64,000 nucleotides of DNA, from positions 62,001-126,000 of the forward strand of contig NZ_BDCE01000072.1 in the NCBI RefSeq assembly GCF_001613345.1. The letters run 5' to 3'. Below the pieces are notes generated by a model. The model made no database searches. It was not told where the DNA came from and saw only the letters and a program-made list of their open reading frames with translations. Each line of letters begins with the position of its first letter. Within the stretch, counting starts at the first letter, position 1. Positions 8,188-17,501 of this stretch are shown here, piece by piece. Source of the DNA: Nocardia uniformis NBRC 13702 (GTDB lineage: Bacteria > Actinomycetota > Actinomycetes > Mycobacteriales > Mycobacteriaceae). The position numbers were made by a program, and so were the translations under genes.

Positions 8188-11100
8188 TCAGACCGAGACG
8201 CGATCGGGAAGTGTTGCGGTGGTGGCGAATTGGGTGGTGCCGGCGAGCGGTTCCCACTGCGGTGTCGCGCGCAACTCGGTGCGGGCGCGCTCGAGTAGCC
8301 GCCGCGCTCGTTCCGCATGAGCCACGGCCGCATCGTGGTCGCCGAGGGCGACGGCCAGGCTCGCGAGGACCGCGTCCAGCGGACCGTAGGCGCTGATTCC
8401 GGCCTCCAGCCCGACAATGGTGCCCGCGTGCGGCAGCAGGTACTCGTACATTTCCCGAATGGTGTCGTCATCGTCGAATTGAATGGCGGACGCGCCACGA
8501 AAGACCGACATCATGACCGGATAGATACCCTCGCGCGGCGGTTTCGCCTGGTCGTACACCTGGCGTGCCAGTTCACGTTTACCGGCGTGCACCAGGGCGA
8601 CGGAATAGATGTGCGCCATCAGATCGGGTAGTGCGGCATAGGCTTCCGCGATCTGGTCCACCATCCCCGATAGGTCCCCGCGTGCCCAGCCCACCGTGAG
8701 ACCGCCTATCAACCCGGATAGAACGGCATTGGTCATCCCGGAACGCCGTATGCGAGCGTGGAATTCAGCGAAGAGCTCTTCGGCCCGGTCGATATCGCCG
8801 CGCAGTAGCTCGATATTCGCGGACGCGCAGCAGGCGATATCGAGCAGCGGCTGTAGTTGGCCCTCGTCGGCGTATTCGATGGCGAGGGTCGCCTGTCGGT
8901 CGGCCTCGAGCAGATCACCGGCGGCGAAGGCGCTGCGGAAGCGCAGATGGTGGGCCACCGCCTGATATTCGATGAATCCCGCTGTCTCCGAGACCGTCGC
9001 GAGTTCGGTGCACAGGGCGGTATGTTCGGCGCCGTAGTCGAAGTCCAAATAGGTCGCGACATTGATGGCGGCGCAGAGCAACTCGGGATCACCCTGGGTG
9101 CGGGCAAGTTCCAGTGCCTCGCGACTCCAGCGCAGGTGGGCCTCCCGATCCTGCACATCGATTTCGAACGCCGCCGCGATCATCAGTCGAATGCGCATCT
9201 CGCCGGTCGTGGTCGCCAGCACCCGCCGCAGCGCCTCGTGGAACGGTCGATTGTGTTCTCGCCAATCGCGAATCGGCCAGATCACCGGCGCACGCCAACA
9301 GGTCAGCGCCTGCGCCACCAGCTGGTCGTCACCTATGCGCTCGGCCAGGTCGAGAGCCTCGTCGCGGGCCAGCAGGCCGTCGCGTTGCCGCCCGTTGTAG
9401 GCCAGCGCGGTGACCAGTGCGCAGCGCGCGTCGAGCAGTGCGACGCGGTCGCTGTGCTCGGCATGCGGCCGGTCGTGCCCGGCCAGTTCGTGCAGTTCGA
9501 TGGCTGACCGGACCAGTCGTACCGCATCGGCGCGCATACCGCGATCCATGCAGTGCCGGGCGGCGGTCTGGACATATTCGATTGCGTGCCTAGCGGTCTC
9601 GGCGCTCGCACCGAGAATGGCGTGCCGGGCCAGTGCCTCCGGATCCGGCGGCATTCCGGTATTGGTCAGCGCTTGCTTCTCCAGAATCTCCAACGCCGAC
9701 CAGTGCATGCGCACGCGCCGCAGTGAGGGGATGCCGAAGTAGACGGTGTCCTGAATCAAGGAGTGGTCGAAGGTGATACGTCCCGCACGGTCGGTGCGCA
9801 CCAGCCCGGCCGTCTCCGCCGCGGCCACCAAATCGATGAGCGAGTCCTCGGGCAGACCGGAGACCAGACTGAGCAATAGCAGCTCGACCCCGTCGCCCCA
9901 GATCGAAATGGATTGCAGCACTTCGGTGACGCCCCAGGGCAGCAGCGCGATCCGGCTGTCGATGAGTTCCCGAATGGATTCGGGGACGGTGGTCGAGCTG
10001 CCGTCGGCCGCCAGCAGCCGGGCCATCTCCCGGACGTACAGGGGGTTGCCGCCGGTGCGCCGGTACAGCGCATCGAGTTGCTCATCGTCGAGCGTCGGCA
10101 GTCCGGCGGCCAGTGCCGCCGCCCGCGTGCCCGCCCGGTCCAGGCCACCGAGCTCCAGCCAGGCGGCGGTGTGCTGGGCCAGCGCCGCAGCGGTGGAATG
10201 GGTTCCGGGATCGGCCTCCGAGCGGCGCAGGGTGGCCACGATCAGTACCGGTTCGTCGCGCAGCCAGTTGGCCACCTGCCGCAGGACCTGCAGCGTCGCG
10301 GTATCGGCGCGGTGCAGGTCTTCGAGCAGTAGTGCGACCGGCGCTCCGGCGTGACCGCACAGCGCGGTAACCGTGCGCGAAAGCGTGAATGGGTCGGCGG
10401 CGGTAAGTGTTTCGGGGGTGGTGCCGGGGTCGAGCGCGGTCACGATCTCCGACCACACCCAGGCCATCGGTGCACCGTCCACTTCCGGGCAGCCCCCGGC
10501 CGCGACCCGCCAGCCGGCGCTCTTCAGCCGTGCCACAGCCGATTCCGCGAAGGCGGTTTTGCCGATTCCGGCCTCACCGGCCACCCAGACCAGCCGCAGC
10601 CGTCCGCCACGCGCGGCCTCGGCGACACCGAGTAGTTCCGTCAGCTCCGCGGAATAGCCTGTGCTGGAATCGGATCCGAGGTCGTGGGTTTCGTCGCCGC
10701 CTCGAGAATCGAACGTGGTGGGCGCGACGATCGGGAGTCCGCCGGGTTTTGTCAGATCCGTGGAATGGTTGAGTATCGCGGTTTCCAGACCCCGCAGTGC
10801 CGGACCGGGATCGACGCCGAATTCCTCGGCGAGGAATTCGCGGCACCGTCGGATCGTCGCCAGTGCTTCCAATTGTTGGCCGAGTTGATACTGGGCCAGG
10901 GCGAGCAGTCTGACGATTTCCTCGCGCCCGGGTCGTTCGTCGAACAGCTGCCGCAATTCGATGACCACATCGCCGGGCCGCTGTAGGTCCAGTTTTGCCT
11001 GGGCGTCGAGTTCGGCGGCGGTCAATCGCAGATCGGTGAGCCGATTCGCTTCGGCGGCAGCCCATTCGGTATCGGAGAATGCTTCCAGGGCCGGACCGTG

Positions 11101-11532
11101 CCAGCAGGCCAGGGCGTTTTCCAGGAGGTGGCTGCGTTCGGTGGGATCGGCGCGCTGGTCGCCGTCGCCACGAAGTTCCTGATGGGCGCGCAGCAGTTCC
11201 TCGAAATGCCAGGCGTCCACGGCTTCCGGTGGCAGATCGAGGGCGTAGCCGTTCGATTCCGAGACGATGAATCGGGAGGGGGCGCGGCGAGGGCGGTCGG
11301 GTTCGAAGAGTCGGCGCAGATTGTGGATATGGACCTGGAGCACGGTGGCCGCCTTGGGGGGCGGCTGCCCGGCCCACAGATCCTCGATCAGGCGGTCGGT
11401 ACCGACGGCCTGGCCGCGGGCCACGATAAGGCGTCCCAGGACCGCACGCTGCATCGGAGTGCCGAGCGGTACCTCGTGTCCGTCGATGGACATGTGCAGG
11501 GGACCGAGCACCCTCACGTGTGGTCCTGCCAT
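8188..11532 (-). CDS. Large SARP/AfsR-type regulator: BTAD, AAA ATPase and TPR-like C-terminus
   Basis: A 1114-residue protein from the ATG at 11532, preceded by GAGGAGAG. An OmpR-like winged helix sits at about residues 5-95 (VRVLGPLHMSIDGHEVPLG). A bacterial transcriptional activator (BTAD) domain covers about 100-245. An AAA/NB-ARC-type ATPase has Walker A GEAGIGKT near residue 317 and a Walker B-like VALLLEDLHRAD. About 500 residues of helical, TPR-like repeats follow. Such regulators sense signals through the ATPase and repeats and activate secondary-metabolite or stress genes. No biosynthetic cluster adjoins it, so the target is not evident. The ~460-base region upstream is comparatively AT-rich and could be bound by Lsr2, encoded next door. 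Confidence 0.88.
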   Translation of the reverse strand: MAGPHVRVLGPLHMSIDGHEVPLGTPMQRAVLGRLIVARGQAVGTDRLIEDLWAGQPPPKAATVLQVHIHNLRRLFEPDRPRRAPSRFIVSESNGYALDLPPEAVDAWHFEELLRAHQELRGDGDQRADPTERSHLLENALACWHGPALEAFSDTEWAAAEANRLTDLRLTAAELDAQAKLDLQRPGDVVIELRQLFDERPGREEIVRLLALAQYQLGQQLEALATIRRCREFLAEEFGVDPGPALRGLETAILNHSTDLTKPGGLPIVAPTTFDSRGGDETHDLGSDSSTGYSAELTELLGVAEAARGGRLRLVWVAGEAGIGKTAFAESAVARLKSAGWRVAAGGCPEVDGAPMAWVWSEIVTALDPGTTPETLTAADPFTLSRTVTALCGHAGAPVALLLEDLHRADTATLQVLRQVANWLRDEPVLIVATLRRSEADPGTHSTAAALAQHTAAWLELGGLDRAGTRAAALAAGLPTLDDEQLDALYRRTGGNPLYVREMARLLAADGSSTTVPESIRELIDSRIALLPWGVTEVLQSISIWGDGVELLLLSLVSGLPEDSLIDLVAAAETAGLVRTDRAGRITFDHSLIQDTVYFGIPSLRRVRMHWSALEILEKQALTNTGMPPDPEALARHAILGASAETARHAIEYVQTAARHCMDRGMRADAVRLVRSAIELHELAGHDRPHAEHSDRVALLDARCALVTALAYNGRQRDGLLARDEALDLAERIGDDQLVAQALTCWRAPVIWPIRDWREHNRPFHEALRRVLATTTGEMRIRLMIAAAFEIDVQDREAHLRWSREALELARTQGDPELLCAAINVATYLDFDYGAEHTALCTELATVSETAGFIEYQAVAHHLRFRSAFAAGDLLEADRQATLAIEYADEGQLQPLLDIACCASANIELLRGDIDRAEELFAEFHARIRRSGMTNAVLSGLIGGLTVGWARGDLSGMVDQIAEAYAALPDLMAHIYSVALVHAGKRELARQVYDQAKPPREGIYPVMMSVFRGASAIQFDDDDTIREMYEYLLPHAGTIVGLEAGISAYGPLDAVLASLAVALGDHDAAVAHAERARRLLERARTELRATPQWEPLAGTTQFATTATLPDRVSV

Positions 11533-11996
11533 CGATACTCTCCTCGCGCGGCCAGGCGGACTGGTCGTTCGCCTCAAAAGAGCACTATCATCCCACAAAT
11601 CGAAGATGCCAAAAGTATGCTGAACAGTTGCCGAATGGTTACGTCTGTTCAAAACGGCGGAAATCGTGGCAAAACCGACCGTGATCAGCGCTGATCGACT
11701 GGAATGCCGATACTAGCGCCATATACGATCGTTCGCTCACCAAACGATTGCTCGAGTAATCACGTAGACACGTGTGCATCCATGTCGCATCGGGGCCTGG
11801 TCGACATTTCCCGCCAGGCCAGGGGCTATGACGGGGGTCACACGTTCGGAAATTTGTGAAATGATGCGTAGCGTGCGCGAATCGTTAATTCGCAACGCAT
11901 TCTTTCCGTGACTCGCCCTGCAATCCGATTGGAAGTGAATCGGAAGATCGCTGCAGAATAATTCCAACGGGAAGTATTCAGAGGAGGTCGTAGCGA
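11533..11996. other. Long intergenic region between divergent genes, relatively AT-rich
   Basis: These 464 bases separate the SARP-type regulator (minus) from a 100-residue ORF (plus). No coding frame has family features. The stretch from about 11560 is visibly less GC-rich than its surroundings. It contains the inverted repeat GCGAAT-cgtta-ATTCGC at 11877-11893, a possible regulator site or weak hairpin. Promoters for both flanking genes must lie here. Confidence 0.55.
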
Positions 11997-12299
11997 ATGT
12001 TGACTCGATTCGAGTGGCTGTCAGGGGGCGAAGTGATCAGGGATGAGGCAATGCCCATGGTGGAGCCCGAGATCGCGGGTTTCTATCTGGACCGAGACGG
12101 CGATATCTGGGAGCGACGCAGCGACGGCTGGCGGCTGATTCTGCAGCGCGGCGTCGCTGTCGACCCCAACTCGCTCTGGGACTGGACCGAGGGCCACGTG
12201 CGCGACTATGGGCCGTTCGCCCTGGTGCACGGCGACGCCTACGCCGCCCGCATGGCGGCCGTGGCCTTCCCGACCGCACGACCGACCGGCGAACGGTAG
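11997..12299 (+). CDS. Hypothetical 100-residue protein
   Basis: Unrecognised. A strong ribosome site (GAGGAGG, 8 bases before the ATG) supports translation. The middle reads GFYLDRDGDIWERRSDGWRL, an acidic-basic beta pattern seen in small actinobacterial hypothetical proteins. There is no signal peptide, membrane segment or cysteine motif. It lies divergent from the large SARP regulator and convergent with glpF, so it is probably monocistronic. Confidence 0.65.
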   Translation: MLTRFEWLSGGEVIRDEAMPMVEPEIAGFYLDRDGDIWERRSDGWRLILQRGVAVDPNSLWDWTEGHVRDYGPFALVHGDAYAARMAAVAFPTARPTGER

Positions 12300-12340
12300 T
12301 TACGGCGATCAGGCGAAAGTCGGGGGTCCCGGGCGCTAGC

Positions 12341-13159
12341 TCATAGGTAGAGCTGCGCCGCGAGACCGGCGAGCGCGCCGCCGAGCAGTGGGCCGAGTAC
12401 CGGGACCCAGGCATAGGACCAGTCGGGGTTCTTCCGGTGCCGGACGGGCTTTTCGGGCCGTTCGTGCTTACCGGCGACGCCCACGGTGAGGTTCGCGGAC
12501 ACGGTCCCCGGGAGCACCGCCGCGGAATGCTGGGTGGGCAGCAGCGCGTAGGCGATGCGGGGGCCGAGGTCGCGGGCGGGATTGATGGCGTAACCGGTGG
12601 GCCCGCCGAGTGATGCGCCGATACCGACCACCAGGAGGGCGGCGGCCAGCGGCCCGAGGCCGCTGGGGGTCCGGCCGAAAGCGACAATGACGAAGACCAG
12701 GACGAAGGTGGCGATGACCTCGGTGACGAAGTTCCAGGTGTAGGAGCGAATGGCGGGCACGGTGGCGAAGACACCGAGCTTCTTCTCCTCATCGGTCTCG
12801 GCGTCGAAGTGTCGCTTGTAGGCGAGGTAGGCCAGGCATGCGCCCAGGAACGCGCCGACCAACTCGCCGCTGAGATAGGCGAGGGTATTGGTGAGGTTCA
12901 CGGGGATGCCGGGTGCGTATTCCTCGACTCCGGCGAAGAGGTTGCCGATGGTGACCGCCGGATTGAGGTGGCCGCCGGTCTTGTAGGCGGCGTAGACGCC
13001 CGCGAAGACGCCGAGTCCCCAGCCGAAGTTGATCAGTAGCCAGCCGCCTTCGAAGCCTTTCGACTTGGCGAGCAACACATTAGCGACCACGCCCGCGCCC
13101 AGTAGAACCAGGATGCCGGTACCTAGGGCTTCGCTGACGAATATGGTCCCGAAGTTCAT
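12341..13159 (-). CDS. glpF: Glycerol facilitator (MIP/aquaporin family)
   Basis: A 272-residue membrane protein with six predicted helices and both NPA half-helix motifs: GGHLNPAVT (NPA at residues 66-68) and INPARDLGPR (193-197). The Asp after the second NPA-Arg is typical of glycerol-conducting aquaglyceroporins rather than water channels. It moves glycerol across the cytoplasmic membrane for GlpK to trap. A charged extracytoplasmic loop at about residues 209-246 (KHERPEKPVRHRK) is longer than in E. coli GlpF. It is the third gene of glpK-glpD-glpF, 111 bases after glpD, with a stable hairpin just before its ribosome site. Confidence 0.93.
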   Translation of the reverse strand: MNFGTIFVSEALGTGILVLLGAGVVANVLLAKSKGFEGGWLLINFGWGLGVFAGVYAAYKTGGHLNPAVTIGNLFAGVEEYAPGIPVNLTNTLAYLSGELVGAFLGACLAYLAYKRHFDAETDEEKKLGVFATVPAIRSYTWNFVTEVIATFVLVFVIVAFGRTPSGLGPLAAALLVVGIGASLGGPTGYAINPARDLGPRIAYALLPTQHSAAVLPGTVSANLTVGVAGKHERPEKPVRHRKNPDWSYAWVPVLGPLLGGALAGLAAQLYL

Positions 13160-13178
13160 TTGAAGCCTCCGATCCGCG

Positions 13179-13199
13179 TGGGGGCGCGATGCGCCCCCA
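13179..13199 (-). terminator. Perfect hairpin between glpD and glpF
   Basis: Arms TGGGGGCGC and GCGCCCCCA form a nine-base-pair stem with loop GAT. It lies after glpD and about 20 bases before the glpF start on the same strand, without a T-tract. It may partly terminate transcription or protect the upstream message, lowering glpF relative to glpKD. Confidence 0.5.
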
Positions 13200-13270
13200 A
13201 CCCGAATCAGACTCTACGGTTTTGAATTAGCAAACTTGTGGAAACACACGGGCGACGGGCCGGTTTCAGG

Positions 13271-14956
13271 TCAGCCGACCGCCACCAGGCGGGCGGCATT
13301 GGCGGCCTCGTCATCGCCGGCCGCATTGGCGGCCAGCTCCGCGTGGACGCGGTCGTAGTAGCGGTTGATCTCCGCATCGGTGCGATCCGCATCCCAGCCG
13401 ACGTACGGCGCGACGAGTTTGCCGATGGCCGCCGCGGCTTCCAGTCCGCGGTCGGACACCTCGATGGAAATTCGGGTGCGACGGGTCAGGATGTCGTCGA
13501 GATGCAGTGCGCCCTCATGGGTGGCCGAGTAGACGGCCTCGGCCGCGATGTAGTCGGGAGCACCCGGAATCGGTTGGCGCAGTTCGGGATCGCGGGCGAT
13601 CAGCTCGAATAGGTCATTGGCGGTGGAGCCGTAGCGACGAAGCAGGTGTTCGACGCGTTCCACGGGCAGGCCGGAATCGTTCGCCACGCCCGGGATGTCA
13701 TCCAACATCTCCTGGTATCCGGCCGCACCCAGCAGCGGCAGGTGCTCGGTCACCGAGGGGGCGACTCCGCTGCCCAGACCTGCCACGGCGGCATTCACCA
13801 CATCGGCGGCCATGACGCGGTAGGTGGTGTACTTGCCACCCGCGATGACGAACAGACCCGGTACCGGCTCGGCCACCGCGTGCTCACGGGACAGCTTCGA
13901 GGTATCCGACGACGCACCCGACAGCAGCGGGCGCAGGCCCGCGTAGGTGCCGACGATGTCGTCCTGGGTGAGCGGTTCCTTCAGCAGCGTATTGACGTGA
14001 TCGAGGATGTACCGCACATCGGCGCGGGTGGCCGAGGGGTGGTTCTTGTCGAGGGACCAATCGGTATCGGTGGTGCCGATAATCCAGTGCTGCTCCCAGG
14101 GAATCACGAACAGCACACTCTTCTCGGTGCGCATGATGATGCCGGTACTCATATCGAGCCGTTCGCGCGGAACCATGATGTGCACGCCCTTGGACATGCG
14201 CACGTGGAACGGGAAGTCCACGCCGGTCATCTTGTTCATCTCGTCGGTCCATACGCCGGTCGCGCTGATAACACTGCGGGCACGCACATTGTGTTCCCGG
14301 CCGGTCTCCAAATCCATAACGGTGGCACCGATTACGCGCTTTCCCTCGCGCAGCAGCCCGGTCACCCTGGTGCGGGTGAGGACGGTCGCGCCGTGCTTGG
14401 CGGCGGTGCGGGCCAGCATCATGACGTAGCGGGCGTCGTCGACCTGGGCGTCGTAGTAGCGGATCGCCCCGGTCATGGCGTCATCCTTGAGCGCCGGAGC
14501 CAATTCCAGTGCGCCGGTGCGGGACAGGTGCTTGTGCATGGGTACCGCGCGGGCGCCGCCGAGGGTGTCGTACAGGGCTACGCCCGCGCCGATGTAGGCG
14601 CGCTCCCAGATACGGTGCTGTAGCGGGAACAGGAACGAGACCGGATGCACCAGGTGCGGTGCGATCGTATTCAGCAGCAGGCCACGCTCTTTCAGCGCCT
14701 CGCGCACCAGCGCGAAATCGAGCTGCTCGAGGTAGCGCAGGCCACCGTGGATGAGTTTGCTGGAGCGGCTGGAGGTTCCGGCCGCCCAGTCGCGGGCCTC
14801 GACGAGGGTGACATTCAGGCCGCGCGCGGCGGCGTCGAGTGCCGCGCCGGCGCCGACAATACCGCCACCGACCACGAGGACATCGATCTCGGTGTCCTCG
14901 AGGTGTGCGATGGCATCTTCTCGGTAGGCGCGATCCAATCGTGCGGACACTGGCAT
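13271..14956 (-). CDS. glpD: Glycerol-3-phosphate dehydrogenase (FAD, aerobic type)
   Basis: A 561-residue protein. It opens with an FAD-binding beta-alpha-beta unit (VVGGGIVGAGAALDAAARGL, glycines at residues 30-35). The GlpD hallmark GTSSRSSKLIHGGLRYLEQ follows. The C-terminal domain includes the conserved DxxxRRTR-type segment (DDILTRRTRISIE). It oxidises sn-glycerol 3-phosphate to dihydroxyacetone phosphate at the membrane, passing electrons to quinones. It starts 45 bases after glpK on the same strand, so it belongs to one glycerol-catabolic operon with glpK and glpF. Confidence 0.95.
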   Translation of the reverse strand: MPVSARLDRAYREDAIAHLEDTEIDVLVVGGGIVGAGAALDAAARGLNVTLVEARDWAAGTSSRSSKLIHGGLRYLEQLDFALVREALKERGLLLNTIAPHLVHPVSFLFPLQHRIWERAYIGAGVALYDTLGGARAVPMHKHLSRTGALELAPALKDDAMTGAIRYYDAQVDDARYVMMLARTAAKHGATVLTRTRVTGLLREGKRVIGATVMDLETGREHNVRARSVISATGVWTDEMNKMTGVDFPFHVRMSKGVHIMVPRERLDMSTGIIMRTEKSVLFVIPWEQHWIIGTTDTDWSLDKNHPSATRADVRYILDHVNTLLKEPLTQDDIVGTYAGLRPLLSGASSDTSKLSREHAVAEPVPGLFVIAGGKYTTYRVMAADVVNAAVAGLGSGVAPSVTEHLPLLGAAGYQEMLDDIPGVANDSGLPVERVEHLLRRYGSTANDLFELIARDPELRQPIPGAPDYIAAEAVYSATHEGALHLDDILTRRTRISIEVSDRGLEAAAAIGKLVAPYVGWDADRTDAEINRYYDRVHAELAANAAGDDEAANAARLVAVG

Positions 14957-15001
14957 CTCCTTGTTCGAAGGGTTTGAGCGTTAGGGGTCGGGCGCAACAG
15001 G

Positions 15002-16522
15002 TCAGTCGTCGAGCTCGACCCAGTCGAGCGTGCGCGCGACGGCCTTTTTCCAGCGGCCGTAGCCTTTTTCGCGCTGTGCCTCGGACCAGGTGGGCTCCCA
15101 GCGCTTGTCCTCGTGCCAGTTGGTCGCGAGTTCGTCCGGGTCACTCCAGAATCCGACGGCCAGACCGGCGGCGTAGGCCGCGCCGAGCGCGGTGGTCTCC
15201 CGTACCACGGGCCGCGATACCGGTACGCCGAGGATGTCGGACTGCAACTGCATACACAGTTCGTTGGCGGTGATACCGCCGTCCACGCGCAACGTATCCA
15301 GCTTGACGCCGGAGTCGGCCTCCATGGCCTGCACCACGTCGCGAGTCTGGTAACCGATGGCTTCCAGTGTGGCCCTTGCGATATGGGCGTTGGTGCTGTA
15401 GCGCGACAACCCGATGATGATGCCGCGGGCGTCCGACCGCCAGTACGGCGCGAACAGGCCGGAGAAGGCGGGTACGAAAACCACGCCGCCGGTGTCGTGT
15501 ACCTGGCCGGCCAGCATTTCGCTCTGGGTCGCGCCCGCGATGATTCCGAGCTGGTCGCGCAACCACTGCACCGCCGATCCGGTGACCGCGATGGAGCCTT
15601 CCAGCGCGTAAATCGGCTTGTCGTCCCCGAATTGGTAGGCGACGGTGGTCAGTAGACCGTGCTGCGACCGCACAATATCGGAACCGGTGTTGAGCAGCAG
15701 GAAATTCCCGGTGCCGTAGGTATTCTTGGCCTCACCCGGTCGGAAACACACCTGCCCGACCGTGGCGGCCTGCTGGTCGCCGAGAATGCCGGTCAACGGC
15801 ACCGCGCCCTTGAACGGGCCGTCGGGATTGGTGTGCCCGTATGCCTGCGGATTCGACGAAGGCGCGATGGTCGGCAGCATGGCGCGCGGGACGCCGAAGA
15901 GCGCGAGCAGCTCATCGTCCCAATCCAGGGTTTCCAGATCCATCAGCATGGTCCGGCTGGCATTGGTCGGATCCGTCACGTGCACACCGCCATTGATGCC
16001 GCCGGTGAGATTCCACAGCAGCCAGGTGTCCGGGGTGCCGAACAGTGCGTCACCGCGTTCGGCGTCGGCACGCACGCCGGGGATATTGTCGAGAATCCAC
16101 TTCAGCTTGCCGCCGGAGAAGTAGGTGGCGGGTGGTAGTCCGGTCTTGTGGCGGATGCAGTCGGCGTGGCCCGCGCGCTCGAGGTCGGCGGCAATCCGAT
16201 CGGTGCGGGTGTCCTGCCAGACAATGGCATTGCAGTACGGGCGGCCGGTGCGCCGATCCCACACGATGGTGGTCTCACGCTGATTGGTGATACCGACCGC
16301 GGCCAGATCGGCGGCGCTGAGCTTCGAGGACGTGAGGACGGTCTTGATGACCGTGCGGGTGCGCTCCCAGATCTCGGCCGGATTGTGTTCCACCCAGCCC
16401 GCCCGCGGCATGATCTGCTCATGTTCGAGCTGGTGGCGGGCAACTTCGTTGCCATCGTGGTCGAACACCATGAATCGGGTGCTCGTCGTCCCCTGATCGA
16501 TGGCTCCGATGTACTCGCTCAT
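15002..16522 (-). CDS. glpK: Glycerol kinase (first copy, operon member)
   Basis: A 506-residue FGGY-family kinase. The N-terminal nucleotide signature AIDQGTTSTRFMVFD, the glycerol-binding segments (QRETT, WQDTRTD) and the catalytic GDQ (GILGDQQAATVG) are all present, as is the GGI(T)ANELCMQLQ motif near the C-terminus. It phosphorylates glycerol to glycerol 3-phosphate with ATP. It is the first gene of glpK-glpD-glpF and diverges from an IclR regulator. A perfect 19-bp palindrome in the shared region is a likely operator. A second glycerol kinase lies on the other side of the regulator. Confidence 0.96.
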   Translation of the reverse strand: MSEYIGAIDQGTTSTRFMVFDHDGNEVARHQLEHEQIMPRAGWVEHNPAEIWERTRTVIKTVLTSSKLSAADLAAVGITNQRETTIVWDRRTGRPYCNAIVWQDTRTDRIAADLERAGHADCIRHKTGLPPATYFSGGKLKWILDNIPGVRADAERGDALFGTPDTWLLWNLTGGINGGVHVTDPTNASRTMLMDLETLDWDDELLALFGVPRAMLPTIAPSSNPQAYGHTNPDGPFKGAVPLTGILGDQQAATVGQVCFRPGEAKNTYGTGNFLLLNTGSDIVRSQHGLLTTVAYQFGDDKPIYALEGSIAVTGSAVQWLRDQLGIIAGATQSEMLAGQVHDTGGVVFVPAFSGLFAPYWRSDARGIIIGLSRYSTNAHIARATLEAIGYQTRDVVQAMEADSGVKLDTLRVDGGITANELCMQLQSDILGVPVSRPVVRETTALGAAYAAGLAVGFWSDPDELATNWHEDKRWEPTWSEAQREKGYGRWKKAVARTLDWVELDD

Positions 16523-16634
16523 CGCGTTCCTTTCGAAAGGCTCATCGTTGAACCCGCCGTTTTCCCTGGTAACGCGACCGCCGCCACGTTCGCCACCGAC
16601 GTTACGAGCCGCTGACCGAGGCCGACAGGGGCGC

Positions 16635-16653
16635 CGTTCGACAATGTCGAACG
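16635..16653. promoter_or_regulatory. Perfect 19-bp palindrome, probable IclR operator
   Basis: CGTTCGACAATGTCGAACG is a perfect palindrome with 9-base arms and one central base. It lies 112 bases upstream of glpK and 65 bases upstream of the IclR-family start. GylR/IclR proteins bind short palindromes in exactly this kind of divergent position. Confidence 0.7.
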
Positions 16654-16718
16654 ATCTGCTCGATCCTGATCGTCGGTGTCGCTACCGTGCGGCGAATATC
16701 ACCGGCTAGGTTCGTGAC

Positions 16719-17501
16719 GTGCCTGGTCCGATTCAGTCGATAGAACGCGCGGCGGCCGTGCTCCGGCTCCTGGCGCGCGGTTCCGGGCTGCTGGGTGTGG
16801 GGGAGATCGCGGCCGCGCTGGGGTTGGCCAAGCCGACGGCGCACGGCATTCTGCGGACCTTGCAGGGGGTGGGGTTCGTCGAGCAGGATCCGGCGACCGG
16901 CAAGTATCGGCTGGGCGCGGCGCTGGGGCAGCTGGGCGCGGGGTACCTGGACGCGAACGAACTGCGGTCGCGCGCGCTCAACTGGGCCGATGCGCTGGCA
17001 GCGCGCAGTGGCGAGGCGGTGCGCATCGCCGCGCCGCAACACGGCGATGTCGTGGTGGTGCACCACGTCTTTCGGCCGGACAACACTGAACAGGTGATGG
17101 CGGTGGGGGAGGCGCTGCCCGCACACGCGACCGCGCTGGGCAAGGTCCTACTCGCCTATGACGCCGAACTCGCGGCGGCGGTGCGCGGTGGTGGGTTGCT
17201 GGGCTCGACCCACCGCACGATTACCGACCGAGCGGCGCTGAATCGAGCGCTCGTCGAGGTGCGAAACAGCGGCTGGGCGGGTGAGATAGAGGAGTTCCAC
17301 ACCGGAACGGCGGGCATCGCCGCGCCGATCCGGGCGCACGGCGGTCTGGTGGTCGGCGCGATCGGCATCTCCGGCCCGGTCGACCGACTCTGTGATACGC
17401 ACCTGCGTCCACGAAAAGCCTTGGTCGGCAAGGTACAAGACGCTGCGCACGAGGTATCACGGGATCTAGGTGCGGCACCCGAACCCAGGAGCCACGGATG
17501 A
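16719..17501 (+). CDS. IclR family regulator of glycerol metabolism (GylR-like)
   Basis: A 260-residue protein with a GTG start. It has an N-terminal winged helix (SIERAAAVLRLLARGSGLLG, recognition helix about residues 28-45, LAKPTAHGILRTL). A C-terminal IclR ligand-binding GAF-like domain follows (HATALGKVLLAY, later GEIEEFHTGTAGIAAPI). In Streptomyces an IclR protein, GylR, represses the glycerol operon. Divergence from glpK and four-base overlap with a second glycerol kinase point to the same job here. It would bind the palindrome at 16635-16653 and probably also controls its own synthesis. Confidence 0.9.
   Translation: MPGPIQSIERAAAVLRLLARGSGLLGVGEIAAALGLAKPTAHGILRTLQGVGFVEQDPATGKYRLGAALGQLGAGYLDANELRSRALNWADALAARSGEAVRIAAPQHGDVVVVHHVFRPDNTEQVMAVGEALPAHATALGKVLLAYDAELAAAVRGGGLLGSTHRTITDRAALNRALVEVRNSGWAGEIEEFHTGTAGIAAPIRAHGGLVVGAIGISGPVDRLCDTHLRPRKALVGKVQDAAHEVSRDLGAAPEPRSHG

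Noticed and set aside
13646..14623. A 325-codon frame antisense to glpD
   Set aside because: His/Gly/Arg-rich translation typical of an antisense frame of a GC-rich gene; no start signal.
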